Shown: positions 37,348 to 52,992 of the stretch, in pieces
How the letters are laid out: each line of letters starts with the position of its first letter
Position numbering within the stretch: position 1 is the stretch's first letter
Source: Biomphalaria glabrata
Lineage: Eukaryota > Mollusca > Gastropoda > Planorbidae
Direction: 5' to 3'
Length of the DNA: 64,000 nt
NCBI RefSeq assembly: GCF_947242115.1
Contig: NC_074724.1
Coordinates: 36,503,005-36,567,004 of the forward strand
Translations under genes and position numbers: made by a program
The notes under the pieces: generated by a model
Database searches by the model: none
Told to the model about the DNA's origin: nothing
What the model saw: the letters and a program-made list of their open reading frames with translations, nothing else

Positions 37348-37975
37348 CAGGGCCGGTCTTAAGTGACCGAAGGATCCGCACTTTCATGAAACCCGCGCTA
37401 ATTCAAGGTGTATAAATTATTAAATTAAATCATTTTATAACTTAAAACAGATTTCCCGCGCACTCCTGCCGATTTACCGGGAGCTCCTGGAAATCTCCCG
37501 AAGTTGCAAAATATACGAAAAAGTCCTTAAAATATACGGAAATACATAGAAAAAAATTGTCATTTTGGGGTGTCATTCAATATGGAAAACGTCAATCCTA
37601 CGCGCTATTAATAAAAACGGCATTATGCATTAGCCGTAATTGTGTAATCAGGTGAAAGAAGCTTCTCGCGCCTCAAACTAATGAAGAATTACTTGAGGTC
37701 AACAATTCTCAAAGATAGATTGAAACATTTGGTAATTCTTGCTATTGAGCGGGATCTATATGGGAAATAGAATTATTATGATATACTGTATGACTTTGCT
37801 ACACGCAAGGCTCGTAAAGTAATTCTGTACGTAGTAAAGAATGAATAAAATTCAAAGACGAATTTATTTTCTAATACAAACTCTTAAATTTGACTTATTG
37901 TCCGCTTCCCTACCCAAACTTGGCCCCGCGAAATCCGTTTCGAATAAGGCCCCACAATGCTTAAGTCCGGCCCTG
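37348..37975 (+). mobile_element. hAT DNA transposon with C-terminal transposase remnant
   Basis: Termini CAGGGCCGGTCTTAAGT and ACTTAAGTCCGGCCCTG are inverted repeats. Inside, about 37650-37767, the plus strand reads GERSFSRLKLMKNYLRSTI then LKDRLKHLVILAIERDLYGK and a stop. This is the hATC dimerisation region (ERSFSxLKxIKxxLRS) of the ZMYM1/TTF-type hAT transposases. The rest of the transposase is missing. Flanks ctattttg/ctatttag are a plausible decayed 8-bp duplication. Confidence 0.82.
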
Positions 37976-37983
37976 CTATTTAG

Positions 37984-38107
37984 TGTTTGTAAAATGTTTT
38001 ACATGTTTCGGATGTTCCTTCAGATTTGACGATAGTTTACTTCCTAGTCCAAACCTCCCGCATGGGATGGGAGCTGGCAGGGTTTGACAGTCCAGCGCGC
38101 AGCCATC
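37984..38107 (-). repeat. SINE family A, shortened copy, minus orientation
   Basis: GTAAAATGTTTTACATGTTT, TTCCTTCAGATTTGACGATA, CCTCCCGCATGGGATGGGAG and an end GCGCGCAGCCATC. Abuts the hAT element. Confidence 0.8.
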
Positions 38108-38462
38108 TGTAGCGAGCTGTGAAAACGTGTTCTCCCCCCCCCTCTTGTTTTTTTTTCGTGGGGTGACTATCCGCAGAAATAAGAGAGTGATCTTCCCATT
38201 TACTTCTCGTCTGACCTGATTAGGGAAGAAGAGAATTATATATAAAGATAGCCACACGAGATGTTGCAAATGGAAGAAGCCTAGTTTCTGATGGTAAAGT
38301 GTCACAGACTTTATTATGGATGACTGAGCTTACATTTGTTAATGTAAATAACAATCGTATATAAAGAAGAGTTTCTGTTTCTGGTTGGGCCTAAATACAA
38401 CACAGATTGATTCAGATACCATAAACATTCAAATATCCCATGATTTGCAGTTTACTAAACTG

Positions 38463-38715
38463 AACTACAATGGCCGAGTGGTAAAGCGCTTGGCTCACGA
38501 ATCGGAGGGTTCCATGTTCGAATCCTGCTGAAAACTGGGATTTTTAATTTCAGGATCCTTAGCGTCCACCCAGCTCTAATGGGTCACTGACATTAGGAGG
38601 CTAAAAGTAAGGCTGTTGATCGTTGTGCTGGCTACAAGGCACCCTCGTTAACTGTGGGACACAGACAACTTTTACATCGTCTGCCCCATAGATCACAAGG
38701 TCTGACAGGGATAAT
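38463..38715 (+). repeat. SINE family B, plus orientation
   Basis: tRNA-like head ATGGCCGAGTGGTAAAGCGC and TTCGAATCCTGC, then GGGATTTTTAATTTC, CACCCAGCTCTAATGGGTCA and an end CATAGATCACAAGGTCTGAC. Confidence 0.85.
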
Positions 38716-39307
38716 TTACTCTTTTACACTGATCTACAGAATCACCAGAGTGATCTTTGGTTTCGGTATATTTTTACTTGACAAGACTTTGTTATAATCA
38801 AGCATGTGGTCAGTGGTCAGATGCTTTTCATGATAAGTTTACATTTTTGGAAAAAAAAGGGATATATAACGTAAGGTATATATAACATATATATATATAT
38901 ATATACAATTTTTTTTATAGAGAATTTGATATCAATATATACAAGAATAGATTATTGTCAATGTTACATTTATGGCTTAATATGAATTTTTTACAAATGT
39001 GATGTGATCTTTTAGAAACATTTGAAGTTCCAATATAAATGTATGCACATTAATGAACATTAAGAGGCACTGAAACATCCGTTATACACTTATACAAATT
39101 CATAAACATTCAGAGGAATCAGAGCCATTGAAATATCCAGTATAAATACAAATTAAAGGGCATTTAGAGTCATTGAAACATCTAATATAAATGTATACAA
39201 ATTAATGGACATTTAGAGTCGTGTAAACTTCCAATATAAACGTGTAAAAATTAATGGACATTTAGGTGGCTATCGAACTGTAAAGTTCTACTCAACAGAT
39301 TTCAACA

Positions 39308-43189
<3,882 letters not shown>

Positions 43190-43435
43190 CTGCGGAGAGA
43201 GAAACATTAATTCGTGAATCTCTTCACTATCAAAGTCTATATTTTAGAATTATCATTAAACGTTTAAACCAGCTGACTCCAGCATACGGAACATGTATGA
43301 GACTGACTCTTTTAATGACACACCATGTGTCTACGGATAAACTATCAACATTAAAAAAAAGTTTGTAATTTTTATTTTTTATTTTTAGAGACGACTCCTT
43401 CTTTATAAAGCTTATGACCATTTGTTTGTTTGTTT

Positions 43436-43617
43436 TGCTTAACATGTTTCGGATGTTCCTTCAGAGTTGAAAATAATTTACTTCCTTGTCCAAACCTCCC
43501 GCAGGACGACGGGGTGGGGGGGGGCGGGGGGGGGCAGTGGGCAGTATACGAATCCGGGACCACCGATAAGTCCGAACGACAGTTCAGCGCGCATACCGCA
43601 CGCCTAGGCAGCCATCC
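43436..43617 (-). repeat. SINE family A, minus orientation
   Basis: AACATGTTTCGGATGTTCCT, CAAACCTCCCGCAGGACGAC, a G-rich expansion near 43510-43540, and CTAGGCAGCCATCC. About 250 bases upstream of the Barx exon. Confidence 0.85.
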
Positions 43618-44524
43618 AGCTTTGTTTCTTTGAGCTTGTTTCTATTGGCTGATGTATTCTGATGTAACTTTTGATTTGGATTGACGGAGACAACCGAAAT
43701 GACTTCTCTGAAATTGTTTGACACTATTACACCCATCCGATGCTGTTCTATCAACGTATCTTCAAACTCTGTACAGTTTCTTTCTATATTTATGAGGAAA
43801 CCGTTAGTATTACTCTGTAGACATTTTGACTTTTTATTTTTCATCAAAAAAATCCTTACAAATATTTAAATCATTAGTACGTCATTAATACAATATTGTG
43901 TAGCATTGAAACAAATAACAAAGGCTTAATATTAGGTAAGGGAAATACTAATTCAATGAACATGGACTGTTGAACAAAATATAGACTGCACAATGTTTCT
44001 TGTCCTTTTTTTGTTTTTCAAATGCGACTCTAACAGTTGCAGAACCCTATGTCGACTTTATAAATTTAAATATATATTCTCTGAAGTTGTTACGGGGAAC
44101 AAATTGTTGCGAATGACAAGAGAGACCATACCATTTTAACTCTTTCCCATCTACCCTGTTTGTCTGACCTCTATCAGGACAAAACTGTGGCATGCGCTGT
44201 TGTTAAACATTCTCATCTCCCATATTTGTATACCCTCTGTCAGGACAAATATCGGTAGGTCTGACGAAAGGGGAATTTAAATTGGGAGTGTGAGAACGAT
44301 GTGTGCGTAAGTTTTGATATGAGTCGAAATACATCGTACATCCTTCAACATCTTGTGTTTCTACATATCTGTCATTAATAGTGTATTAACTCTTTCTCTC
44401 CGTATTAATTTGTCTAAGTTTCGAATGAATTCTTCCTTTTACCCATTGCTATTTCAATCCCCTGTTATGATTAAGCTTCAATAGCTTTGTCGTTTGTTAT
44501 TAAAAAAAACGTTTTATTTGGTAT

Positions 44525-46750
44525 AGTAAGCATCTAATAGTAGTCAAAAAGTCAACATCAAATAGTAGTCAAAAAGTAAACATCAAATAGTAGTCAAAAA
44601 GTAAACATCAAATAGTAGTCAAAAAGTAAACATCAAATAGTAGTCAAAAAGTAAACATCAAATAGTAGTCAAAAAGTAAGCATCAAATAGTAGTCAAAAA
44701 GTAAACATCAAATAGTAGTCAAAAAGTAAGCATCAAATAGTAGTCAAAAAGTAAACATCAAATAGTAGTCAAAACGTAAGCATCAAATAGTAGTCAAAAA
44801 GTAAGCATCAAATAGTAGTCAAAAAGTAAACATCAAATAGTAGTCAAAAAGTAAGCATCAAATAGTAGTCAAAAAGTAAGCATCAAATAGTAGTCAAAAA
44901 GTAAACATCAAATAGTAGTCAAAAAGTAAACATCAAATAGTAGTCAAAAAGTAAACATCAAATAGTAGTCAAAAAGTAAACATCAAATAGTAGTCAAAAA
45001 GTAAACATCAAATAGTAGTCAAAAAGTAAACATCACATAGTAGTCAAAAAGTAAGCATCAAATAGTAGTCAAAAGTAAGCATCAAATAGTAGTCAAAAAG
45101 TAAACATCAAATAGTAGTCAAAAAGTAAACATCAAATAGTAGTCAAAAAGTAAACATCAAATAGTAGTCAAAAAGTAAACATCAAATAGTAGTCAAAAAG
45201 TAAACATCAAATAGTAGTCAAAAAGTAAACATCACATAGTAGTCAAAAAGTAAGCATCAAATAGTAGTCAAAAGTAAGCATCAAATAGTAGTCAAAAAGT
45301 AAACATCAAATAGTAGTCAAAAAGTAAGCATCAAATAGTGGTCAAAAAGTAAGCATCAAATAGTAGTCAAAAAGTAAACATCAAATAGTAGTCAAAAAGT
45401 AAGCATCAAATAGTAGTCAAAAAGTAAGCATCAAATAGTAGTCAAAAAGTAAACATCAAATAGTAGTCAAAAAGTAAGCATCAAATAGTAGTCAAAAAGT
45501 AAGCATCAAATAGTAGTCAAAAAGTAAACATCAAATAGTAGTCAAAAAGTAAGCATCAAATAGTAGTCAAAAAGTAAGCATCAAATAGTAGTCAAAAAGT
45601 AAGCATCAAAAAGTAGTCAAAAAGTAAACATCAAATAGTAGTCAAAAAGTAAGCATCAAATAGTAGTCAAAAAGTAAGCATCAAATAGTAGTCAAAAAGT
45701 AAGCATCAAATAGTAGTCAAAAAGTAAGCATCAAATAGTAGTCAAAAAGTAAGCATCAAATAGTAGTCAAAAAGTAAGCATCAAATAGTAGTCAAAAAGT
45801 AAGCATCAAATAGTAGTCAAAAAGTAGGCATCAAATAGTAGTCAAAAAGTAAGCATCAAATAGTAGTCAAAAAGTAAACATCAAATAGTAGTCAAAAAGT
45901 AGGCATCAAATAGTAGTCAAAAAGTAAGCATCAAATAGTAGTCAAAAAGTAAGCATCAAATAGTAGTCAAAAAGTAAACATCAAATAGTAGTCAAAAAGT
46001 AAGCATCAAATAGTAGTCAAAAAGTAAGCATCAAATAGTAGTCAAAAAGTAAACATCAAATAGTAGTCAAAAAGTAAGCATCAAATAGTAGTCAAAAAGT
46101 AAACATCAAATAGTAGTCAAAAAGTAAGCATCAAATAGTAGTCAAAAAGTAAGCATCAAATAGTAGTCAAAAAGTAAGCATCAAAAAGTAGTCAAAAAGT
46201 AAACATCAAATAGTAGTCAAAAAGTAAGCATCAAATAGTAGTCAAAAAGTAAGCATCAAATAGTAGTCAAAAAGTAAGCATCAAATAGTAGTCAAAAAGT
46301 AAGCATCAAATAGTAGTCAAAAAGTAAGCATCAAATAGTAGTCAAAAAGTAAGCATCAAATAGTAGTCAAAAAGTAAGCATCAAATAGTAGTCAAAAAGT
46401 AGGCATCAAATAGTAGTCAAAAAGTAAGCATCAAATAGTAGTCAAAAAGTAAACATCAAATAGTAGTCAAAAAGTAAGCATCAAATAGTAGTCAAAAAGT
46501 AAGCATCAAATAGTAGTCAAAAAGTAAACATCAAATAGTAGTCAAAAAGTAAGCATCAAATAGTAGTCAAAAAGTAAGCATCAAATAGTAGTCAAAAAGT
46601 AAGCATCAAATAGTAGTCAAAAAGTAAGCATCAAATAGTAGTCAAAAAGTAAGCATCAAATAGTAGTCAAAAAGTAAGCATCAAATAGTAGTCAAAAAGT
46701 AAGCATCAAATAGTAGTCAAAAAGTAAGCATCAAATAGTAGTCAAAAGAG
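44525..46750. repeat. 25-bp satellite, about 89 units, with higher-order structure
   Basis: The unit contains CATCAAATAGTAGTCAAAAA and GTAAA or GTAAG. Units differ mainly at one A/G position, with rare markers: CATCACATAG (45031, 45230), a 24-bp short unit just after each, CATCAAAAAGTAG (about 45604, 46179) and TAGGCATC (about 45825, 45900, 46400). These show nested duplications of about 199 bp and 575 bp. Confidence 0.97.
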
Positions 46751-47281
46751 ATCAGCATCGAAATTTAATATATGTCTGAATTTCCTTGGCTAAATTTCTT
46801 TTCAAATGTGTTCGGAATCAAGCAAATTTCAGAGCCGCTGTGCTATATACCATGGCGACTTTATTGTTTAGTACCCTCCCCCCCCCCCCCTCCTCTTCTT
46901 TACATTATAAGTGTCACAGTGAGAATGATACCCCCCCCCCCAAACACGCTAAACCGTCAGTTTCCAGGCTTCACCTTTAAATGGAAGGAACACGTCACGA
47001 CCCCGTTCCCCCCACATCCCGTTAGACCTTTGAGAGTTAGAATACAAAAGTCACAATAGACAGGCGATAATCTGCTAAGAGTTTACCAGCAACAGGAGTA
47101 TAAGAAATAAATATTTGCCAAGAAATGGTCTGTGTATTGCTTTAAGGGGATGCCACGGTCCCAGCATTCAATTCGAGAAGCTAATAACATCCTCAGCTCG
47201 CGCTACTCAGGGCAGAAAAACGTTTAGGTTTCAAACAAAAGGACAAAAAAAAAACCTGAAATAGTTTCGGTTAGGGAGTTA

Positions 47282-47282
<1 letters not shown>

Positions 47283-47322
<40 letters not shown>

Positions 47323-47600
47323 GGAGAAAGAGAGAGAGAGTATGTGAGTTTGGCGATGTAGGATGGTGAGGTGTGTGAATGAGAAAGACTGTGAGTGTTT
47401 GAGAGATAGAGTTAAAGAGAGAGAAAGAGAGAAATAAAGAGAGAGAAAGAGAGAAAGAAAGAAAGAAAAAGAAAGAGAGAGAAAAAGAAAGAGGGAGAGA
47501 GAGAAACAAAGAGAGAGAGAGAGAGAGAAAAAGAAAGAAAAAGAAAGAGAGGGAAAGAGAGAGAGAAAGAAAGAGAGAGAGAGAAAGAAAGAAAGAGTAA
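47283..47600. repeat. GA-rich simple repeat
   Basis: Almost pure (GA)n, GAAA and GAGA mixtures for about 320 bases, broken by a less regular stretch at 47340-47410. Long open frames here follow from composition only. Confidence 0.9.
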
Positions 47601-47644
47601 GACACTAATCAAGTTGCCCTTCATTAAAGTAAAGTTTCCCTTTC

Positions 47645-47903
47645 AGACCATGCGATCTACGGGGCAGAAGATGTTAAGGTCATCTGTTTCTTTGACCAAC
47701 GGTTAACGAGCAGTGTCATGTGGCCAGCACAACGACCAACCCCATTACCTTCCAAAATTTAAGTCAGGTACCCATTAGAGCTGGGTGGACTCAGGGGCGT
47801 CATAAAAGTCCCGAATTTCACGATCCCGCTCTTCGCCGAGATTCGAACCCAGGACCACAGGTTCGGAAGCCAAGCGCTTAACAACTCAGCCATTGCGCCC
47901 CTC
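47645..47903 (-). repeat. SINE family B, minus orientation
   Basis: GGGGCAGAAGATGTTAAGGTC, CCATTAGAGCTGGGTGGACT, GCCGAGATTCGAACCCAGGA (B-box complement) and AACTCAGCCATTGCGCCCC. Confidence 0.85.
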
Positions 47904-47999
47904 TGCCCTTCATTAAGAAGCATAAAATCCTGGGTATTCATATCAAAACAGCCATTAAAACACTAATAACTCATAGCCCTACCATCTCCCCAACCTTAA

Positions 48000-50340
48000 A
48001 AAATTCTTAACCTAATTATTGTACAGATACCTCAAAAACTCTCCATATGTATCCAACCACCATTCCCGACACGCCTCAACAGCCCACTGGCAGAGCCCTA
48101 TATTGAAATGGCGCAATAAGGTACATATAATATATATAGGTCTGTGACGGTAACAGTTTTTTAATCATTGTTTGACTATGAATTTAGATTATTTTATATC
48201 TACTTTATCATCCTTACAAATCTAAATCAAAGAAAGGAATGGAAAAAAGAGAGGACAAACATAAAGTGATGATGAAGTGTGATAAAGAGAGAGAGAGAGA
48301 GTATAATAAGAGTGAACAAAAACAAAACAGAATAGAAAAGTTTAGATGTTACTCTTGTGTAATAATTTATTCTTTTCTCTAACAAGGGGGAAAAAAATTC
48401 CGGAAGTGCGTGAAATGGCCTAGCGCCAAAACAAAGTGAGAGGGGAGAGAATTTGATCCTAGACACGCCTACAACGGTAAGATGACTTCCTATGTCATGA
48501 ATGCTGGGATCGCAAACAGATGTCTCATTTATAAACGAAGCGTTTTTGTCACTTAAACAAATTATTATACTCGTACTGTGACATTTATGTCAGCTTAACG
48601 TCTTGGGGATGACGTGCAGGGGAGAGGAGAGCTCGAGGTAGAAAAAGGGAGGGAAAAAATATGTGGCAGAAAAGGCTTTAACAAAAGAAGTGGGGGGGGG
48701 GGGCGGTGTGATAGCAGCTTAATGCTGAACGTGAGCGGCAAATGTGTCAAACACTTGATATAACAAAGCATTGAGAGAAGGAGGAAGAGGGTACTATCGA
48801 GATGAGACAGTTATCTGCCCTTGTATTGTAACCTAATTACCATCTGCGTGTTAGGCGTAAGGATATCAACATTGACTTAGTACATAGATCTATAACAAAA
48901 ATAATGATCATTGTTTAAATAGATTGGAATGCTGGATTTTTTTGGGGCGGAAAAAAAGGGGGGGGGATAATATTAATATATACAGAAAGCAGATAGAAGG
49001 CCAACATATATATTTTTTTCCACGAAAAAAAAACCCCAACAAACTTGCAATAATCCTAAAATTTTCTGGTAGTTCCAAACCCTTACATAGCAATCGTTGT
49101 CTTTGTTTCTTTGTTGTTGTTGTTTTGTAATAAATTTGTAAACTTAATAAATGTTCTGTATTCTAGCTATATTTACATAGACTTATATTTTCTATTGTGA
49201 TATTATAAGTTTGAGTAGTTGGGCGAACGTAATATTATATTTTATATAAGTAAGTATATTTTATATGTGTCAAGCTAATGTAATAAATGGTTACTAACTT
49301 CTTCGGACAAGAAACCTAATAAAATTCTTTAAAAGACACAAATATGAAGGCACATTTCTTATTCCATATGCTAGGAAAAAATCTAAAGAGTGCTTCTTCT
49401 TCCCCAGTGCCAGTAGAACATGAAACAACCAGGTCGTTTAGTCTTAGCAGAGTCTCTGATTAGCACATTGATACTTATAATTATCTTCTTTGAAAAAAAC
49501 GTCACGAACTTATAAGATAAGAGAAGATAGATAATAATGACCTAATTATTGTCATCTGTTTTTAAATGCTAAGTGTACATATTAGGCCGCCAGACAGACA
49601 TGTGAGGCCCAGAGAATAGTCTTTGCCGAAGACAGGCGCAGAAGTCGAAATAAAAACTTAAATAGACACTCCGGCGGACATAGACTTTGTCTCTGGGTAT
49701 GGTAAAATATACAGGCCGCAACTGGTGTTAGCGTAGTCATGTAAAATACTGCACTGATCCTTGAGCTTCGGAATCGAATGCATTGCCATCATTTCTATAC
49801 AAATACATATTAAAATGTCAAACACTATATAATAAGCAGTTCATGTTGATCTCCAACTTACTTGTAGACTAATTTATAAAGTCTGTTACAACATAATTTG
49901 AGAGTACAAAAGTCCCGCAAAGTTTTCAATGAAATTAATGTGAGGTAAAGATTGTCGTGACTTTTCATAAAACTTTGACTAGCATCTTGGTCATATATCC
50001 GATACTTTGACTAGCATCTTGGTTAAAGTACATGAGCTACGGTAGTCAGTTTACACATACTCACCATAGCACATATCATCACTAGTTATCCGAATTATTC
50101 CGAATCGTGTATATCTTTGCAAACTATATCATTTTCAATTACGCTATCTTCATACCATGCCTTCATTACGCGAATAAGTCCATAGCAACCCTTATTCTCT
50201 ATTGTCGCTAAATCACATTCATATTCAACGTTAGCTAACCATGTCTCATCGACATTGTTATCTTATGAAACTGCAGTCATAGATATTGCAATGCTCCCAT
50301 TTCTGCTAACTTTTTCTTTTTTATTTCCATAATATTCTCC
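48000..50340. other. Intergenic stretch without recognisable genes
   Basis: AT-rich unique sequence with G-tracts near 48692 and 48958, a short GA run near 48290 and a short plus-orientation LINE tail near 49484-49530. No coding exon is supported. Confidence 0.5.
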
Positions 50341-50344
50341 TTTC

Positions 50345-50536
50345 AGATCTTACGCAATATAGGGCAGATGTGAAGGTCATCTGTTTCTTTGGTCAACGGT
50401 TAAGGAGCCGCACAACGACCAACAGAGTATGGTGGACTAAAAATCCCGAAATTCAAAATCCAGTCTTCATCGAGATTCGAACCTAGAACTCCGGGTTCGG
50501 AAGCCAAGCGTTTAACCACCCAGCCACCGCGCCCCG
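50345..50536 (-). repeat. SINE family B, shortened, minus orientation
   Basis: TTACGCAATATAGGGCAGAT, CATCGAGATTCGAACCTAGA, AAGCCAAGCGTTTAACCACC and CAGCCACCGCGCCCC. Confidence 0.8.
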
Positions 50537-50756
50537 TATTGGGGGTAACTATTGAAGTGTAATAACTGCATAGGTGCTTATGGTGCGAACAAGCACAGTG
50601 ATCAACACTAGAGATGAACGGATTGTTTTAGCTGAACAAGGAGAGGCAGTTGATTCCCAAGTAGTGAAAGGAAGAATATAGTGCCATGGGCTTGGCTCGT
50701 TCCGCCTAGACAGAATTGTAAAGTAGACAATAACAATCCATATTTTCGATGTTCTT

Positions 50757-50823
50757 AGGCGACCCGTGGCAAATGGTCAATCGACTCCCAAAGGGGTCGC
50801 GACACACAGGTTGAGAACCCCTG
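50757..50823. mobile_element. One end of a Charlie-like hAT element
   Basis: GGGGTCGCGACACACAGGTT then GAGAACCCCTG is the complement of CAGGGGTTCTCAACC, a terminus widespread in hAT MITEs. The opposite end is not recognisable. Confidence 0.5.
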
Positions 50824-50986
50824 GCCTAGATTTACGAGAGGGATCATCGCCAGTGGACGGGCAAGAGGTGAGATGCTCTCTGTGATAGTAAACCTGTGGC
50901 AGCGGCGACAGAGGCGGCGATAGTGAACCTTGTAGGCAAGAGAAGACAGAGGCGGCGCCAGTAAGACCCCCTAGGCTAGAGATTAT

Positions 50987-51230
50987 AGACGTTGCTACGA
51001 AAGAGAAAATAATAACGTACTACGTATTTCGTGTGTCAATCTAGTCATGCATGTTGGCCAGTGAGTTAAACTCTGCTAAGTCCAGGGGCGTAGCTAGGAA
51101 TTTTCGTTTGGGAGCCGAGTGGGCTTGACCTCTTTGGGGGCCCCTGCATTTTGAGTAATATTTAATTTTTACCCTAGCTATGCCACAGGCTAAGTCGTTG
51201 GTTTTCCTGGCTGATTCAGGCTGATCTGAT
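50987..51230 (-). mobile_element. LINE tail copy interrupted by a MITE
   Basis: TACGTATTTCGTGTGTCAAT, CTAGTCATGCATGTTGGCC and, after the insertion, GTTGGTTTTCCTGGCTGATT match the LINE tail family. The MITE occupies 51083-51188. Confidence 0.75.
51083..51188 (+). mobile_element. hAT-type MITE (CAGGGGCGTAGC family), 106 bp, in a LINE tail
   Basis: Begins CAGGGGCGTAGCTAGG and ends CCTAGCTATGCCACAG. An exact 8-bp duplication gctaagtc (51075-51082 and 51189-51196) corresponds to a single gctaagtc-like site in intact LINE tails such as the one near 5100. Confidence 0.9.
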
Positions 51231-51309
51231 AACCAAGACTGCTATCTTGGTGATGTCCTCATATAACGTAAATAAACAGTCAACATAATTAATTAGGAGT
51301 GCAGACATA

Positions 51310-51440
51310 ACCATTGTCCGGCGGTGGTCGATTTAGGTTCTCTTTTCGCCGTCTACGTCTGTTATCGGCAGTGGATTTCCTTTGGTCTCAAATGAGTATC
51401 CCGCGGTTTTTGTAATAAACTTTCAGCTGTCTCATTCGGA
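51310..51440 (-). mobile_element. LINE C-terminal fragment, minus orientation
   Basis: CATTGTCCGGCGGTGGTCGA and CGGCAGTGGATTTCCTTTGG match the fragment at 7825-8155 with moderate divergence. Confidence 0.55.
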
Positions 51441-51624
51441 ATACATATTATATACATATATAATATACTAGCCGGATATGACCCTCGGCCCGACATGTTA
51501 TACATGTTAGTAGTCAAGGACTTTGAATGGTAACCAAAATGTTATGTTAATTTAGGGCCGGCCTTGGATAATAGCGTGTAAACCCACAATTGCTACAGAA
51601 ACAGCAAACTTGACACATAAAAAC

Positions 51625-51785
51625 TATACATGCGGCGAGGGCGGCCAACTCCCGATGACGGGGTTGGATCAAACCCAACTGGAAGTCCAATGCCCGATAC
51701 ATGGACAACAGATCTTTATGGAGACAGCTTGCTGCCCAATGCGCCGAACGATATTCTCTAGTTCCTGAGGGCTAAACCTGTGCCT
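51625..51785 (+). mobile_element. LINE ORF2 C-terminal fragment, plus orientation
   Basis: RGRPTPDD... followed in another frame by DNRSLWRQLAAQCAERY and a stop resembles the RGRPxxRW...WRxLVARC end of non-LTR ORF2 proteins. Clade uncertain. Confidence 0.45.
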
Positions 51786-52726
51786 CAGTGACCAATCAAG
51801 AACGACTACTGGATCATTATTTTTGAAGTTGCGGTTCTTAGAACTTTTTTTCTTTTTAGAGAGGCAGAAAGTGAGTGATCACACATGAAATGAGAGTTAT
51901 CTTGTAAATTGTTTATGAATTATTCCTTGTTGACCCGCTGAGCGTTCAGACAGTCATTAACCAGAAGGAAACAGAACTCCACACTAAAGAGGGCCTCACT
52001 GGGTGGTCTCTCTTTTCTTCGCAAGTGCTCCCCCTTGCACGTGATAGTGGAACTTCATTGTAACCGAGTGACTGTATATATCTCAAGTTGACCAGGTGCG
52101 TGCAAAGGAGTTTTGAGATCCGATTAAACTCTTTGGGACCCTCATACTTTTTTTCAAATTAATGCATTAAAATACTTCCTTATTAAAATTCTGACACTTT
52201 TGTCTTTTGCAAAATTATAATAAAAATTTTATTATAAAGAAGAACAATGTTAATTCATAATGAAAAAAAAAAAGTGATTTGTCCATCAATAGAACTGGAT
52301 AATTAAGTACTGGATCACGGTTGAGTTCTTTCCCTTATACTATACACTTGAGTATGCATCACATTCAACCCTGGGCCCGCATTAGGCGTAGGCAAACAAG
52401 GCAGCCCTATAATTATCCAAAACAGGCCCTGCTATAGCAATGACATTCAAATTTCTTTAAGAGACAAGAGCCATTAGACTCCCAGAATTGAAAAACTGTA
52501 TAACAAACCAATGTCATCTATCCATGGTATATCAATACAGTTCTAATTCCAAATGTCTAAAAACCGAAAGAAATGAGTCTGGTATTCAGTACATATAAAG
52601 ACTTGTTTAAACAGTTAAGTTTTAAACAGAAAAAAAACAACAACATTATTATACTTTTTTTAAAGTATGCCCCCTACTTATTCCTTTATTACTCTTAATT
52701 AACTTCGCCATCATCAGCCAATATGG

Positions 52727-52992
52727 TCATACATCTGCAGTATGTAAACACCATAAACACCCATTACTAATTCCAAAGGCTAAATCATTTTTGACCATTA
52801 AAAACAAATCTGGAAAATCTTGAGGGACAACTTTATAACTGATGTCTCTACAGATTGTGACTCCTATTGTAAAGAAAACTTGCGTACTTGCATCAGAGCC
52901 TTCCATTCTCGCGGATTCAGAAATTATAGATGCAGTGGTCGATATTGCGACATGGTTATCTCCACTTGCAATACTAGTTGATTGGGCCGGAA
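52727..52992 (-). other. Unidentified open stretch, minus strand
   Basis: After an acceptor-like aaacacag, about 88 codons are open to a TGA, reading SIASGDNHVAISTTASIISE and later CRDISYKVVPQDFPDLF. Composition looks protein-like but I do not recognise it. It could be an exon, a transposon remnant, or chance. Confidence 0.2.

Larger units (their letters stand above)
32421..39307. other. Repeat-dense intergenic region between GABPA and Barx
   Basis: No gene recognised. It contains SINE, MITE, hAT, solo LTR and LINE-tail copies listed separately. The remainder is AT-rich unique sequence with homopolymer runs (poly-T near 32665, poly-G near 33342). A minus-strand stretch at 33245-33290 reads KRILVGNFNALNPTGQHG, faintly like a LINE endonuclease (GDFNA motif), but it is too short to call. 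Confidence 0.5.

Noticed and set aside
44525-46750. CRISPR array
   Set aside because: Units are directly adjacent with no spacers, and the genome is eukaryotic.
47279-47624. Ser/Leu/Phe-rich proteins on the minus strand
   Set aside because: Direct translation of GA-rich simple sequence.
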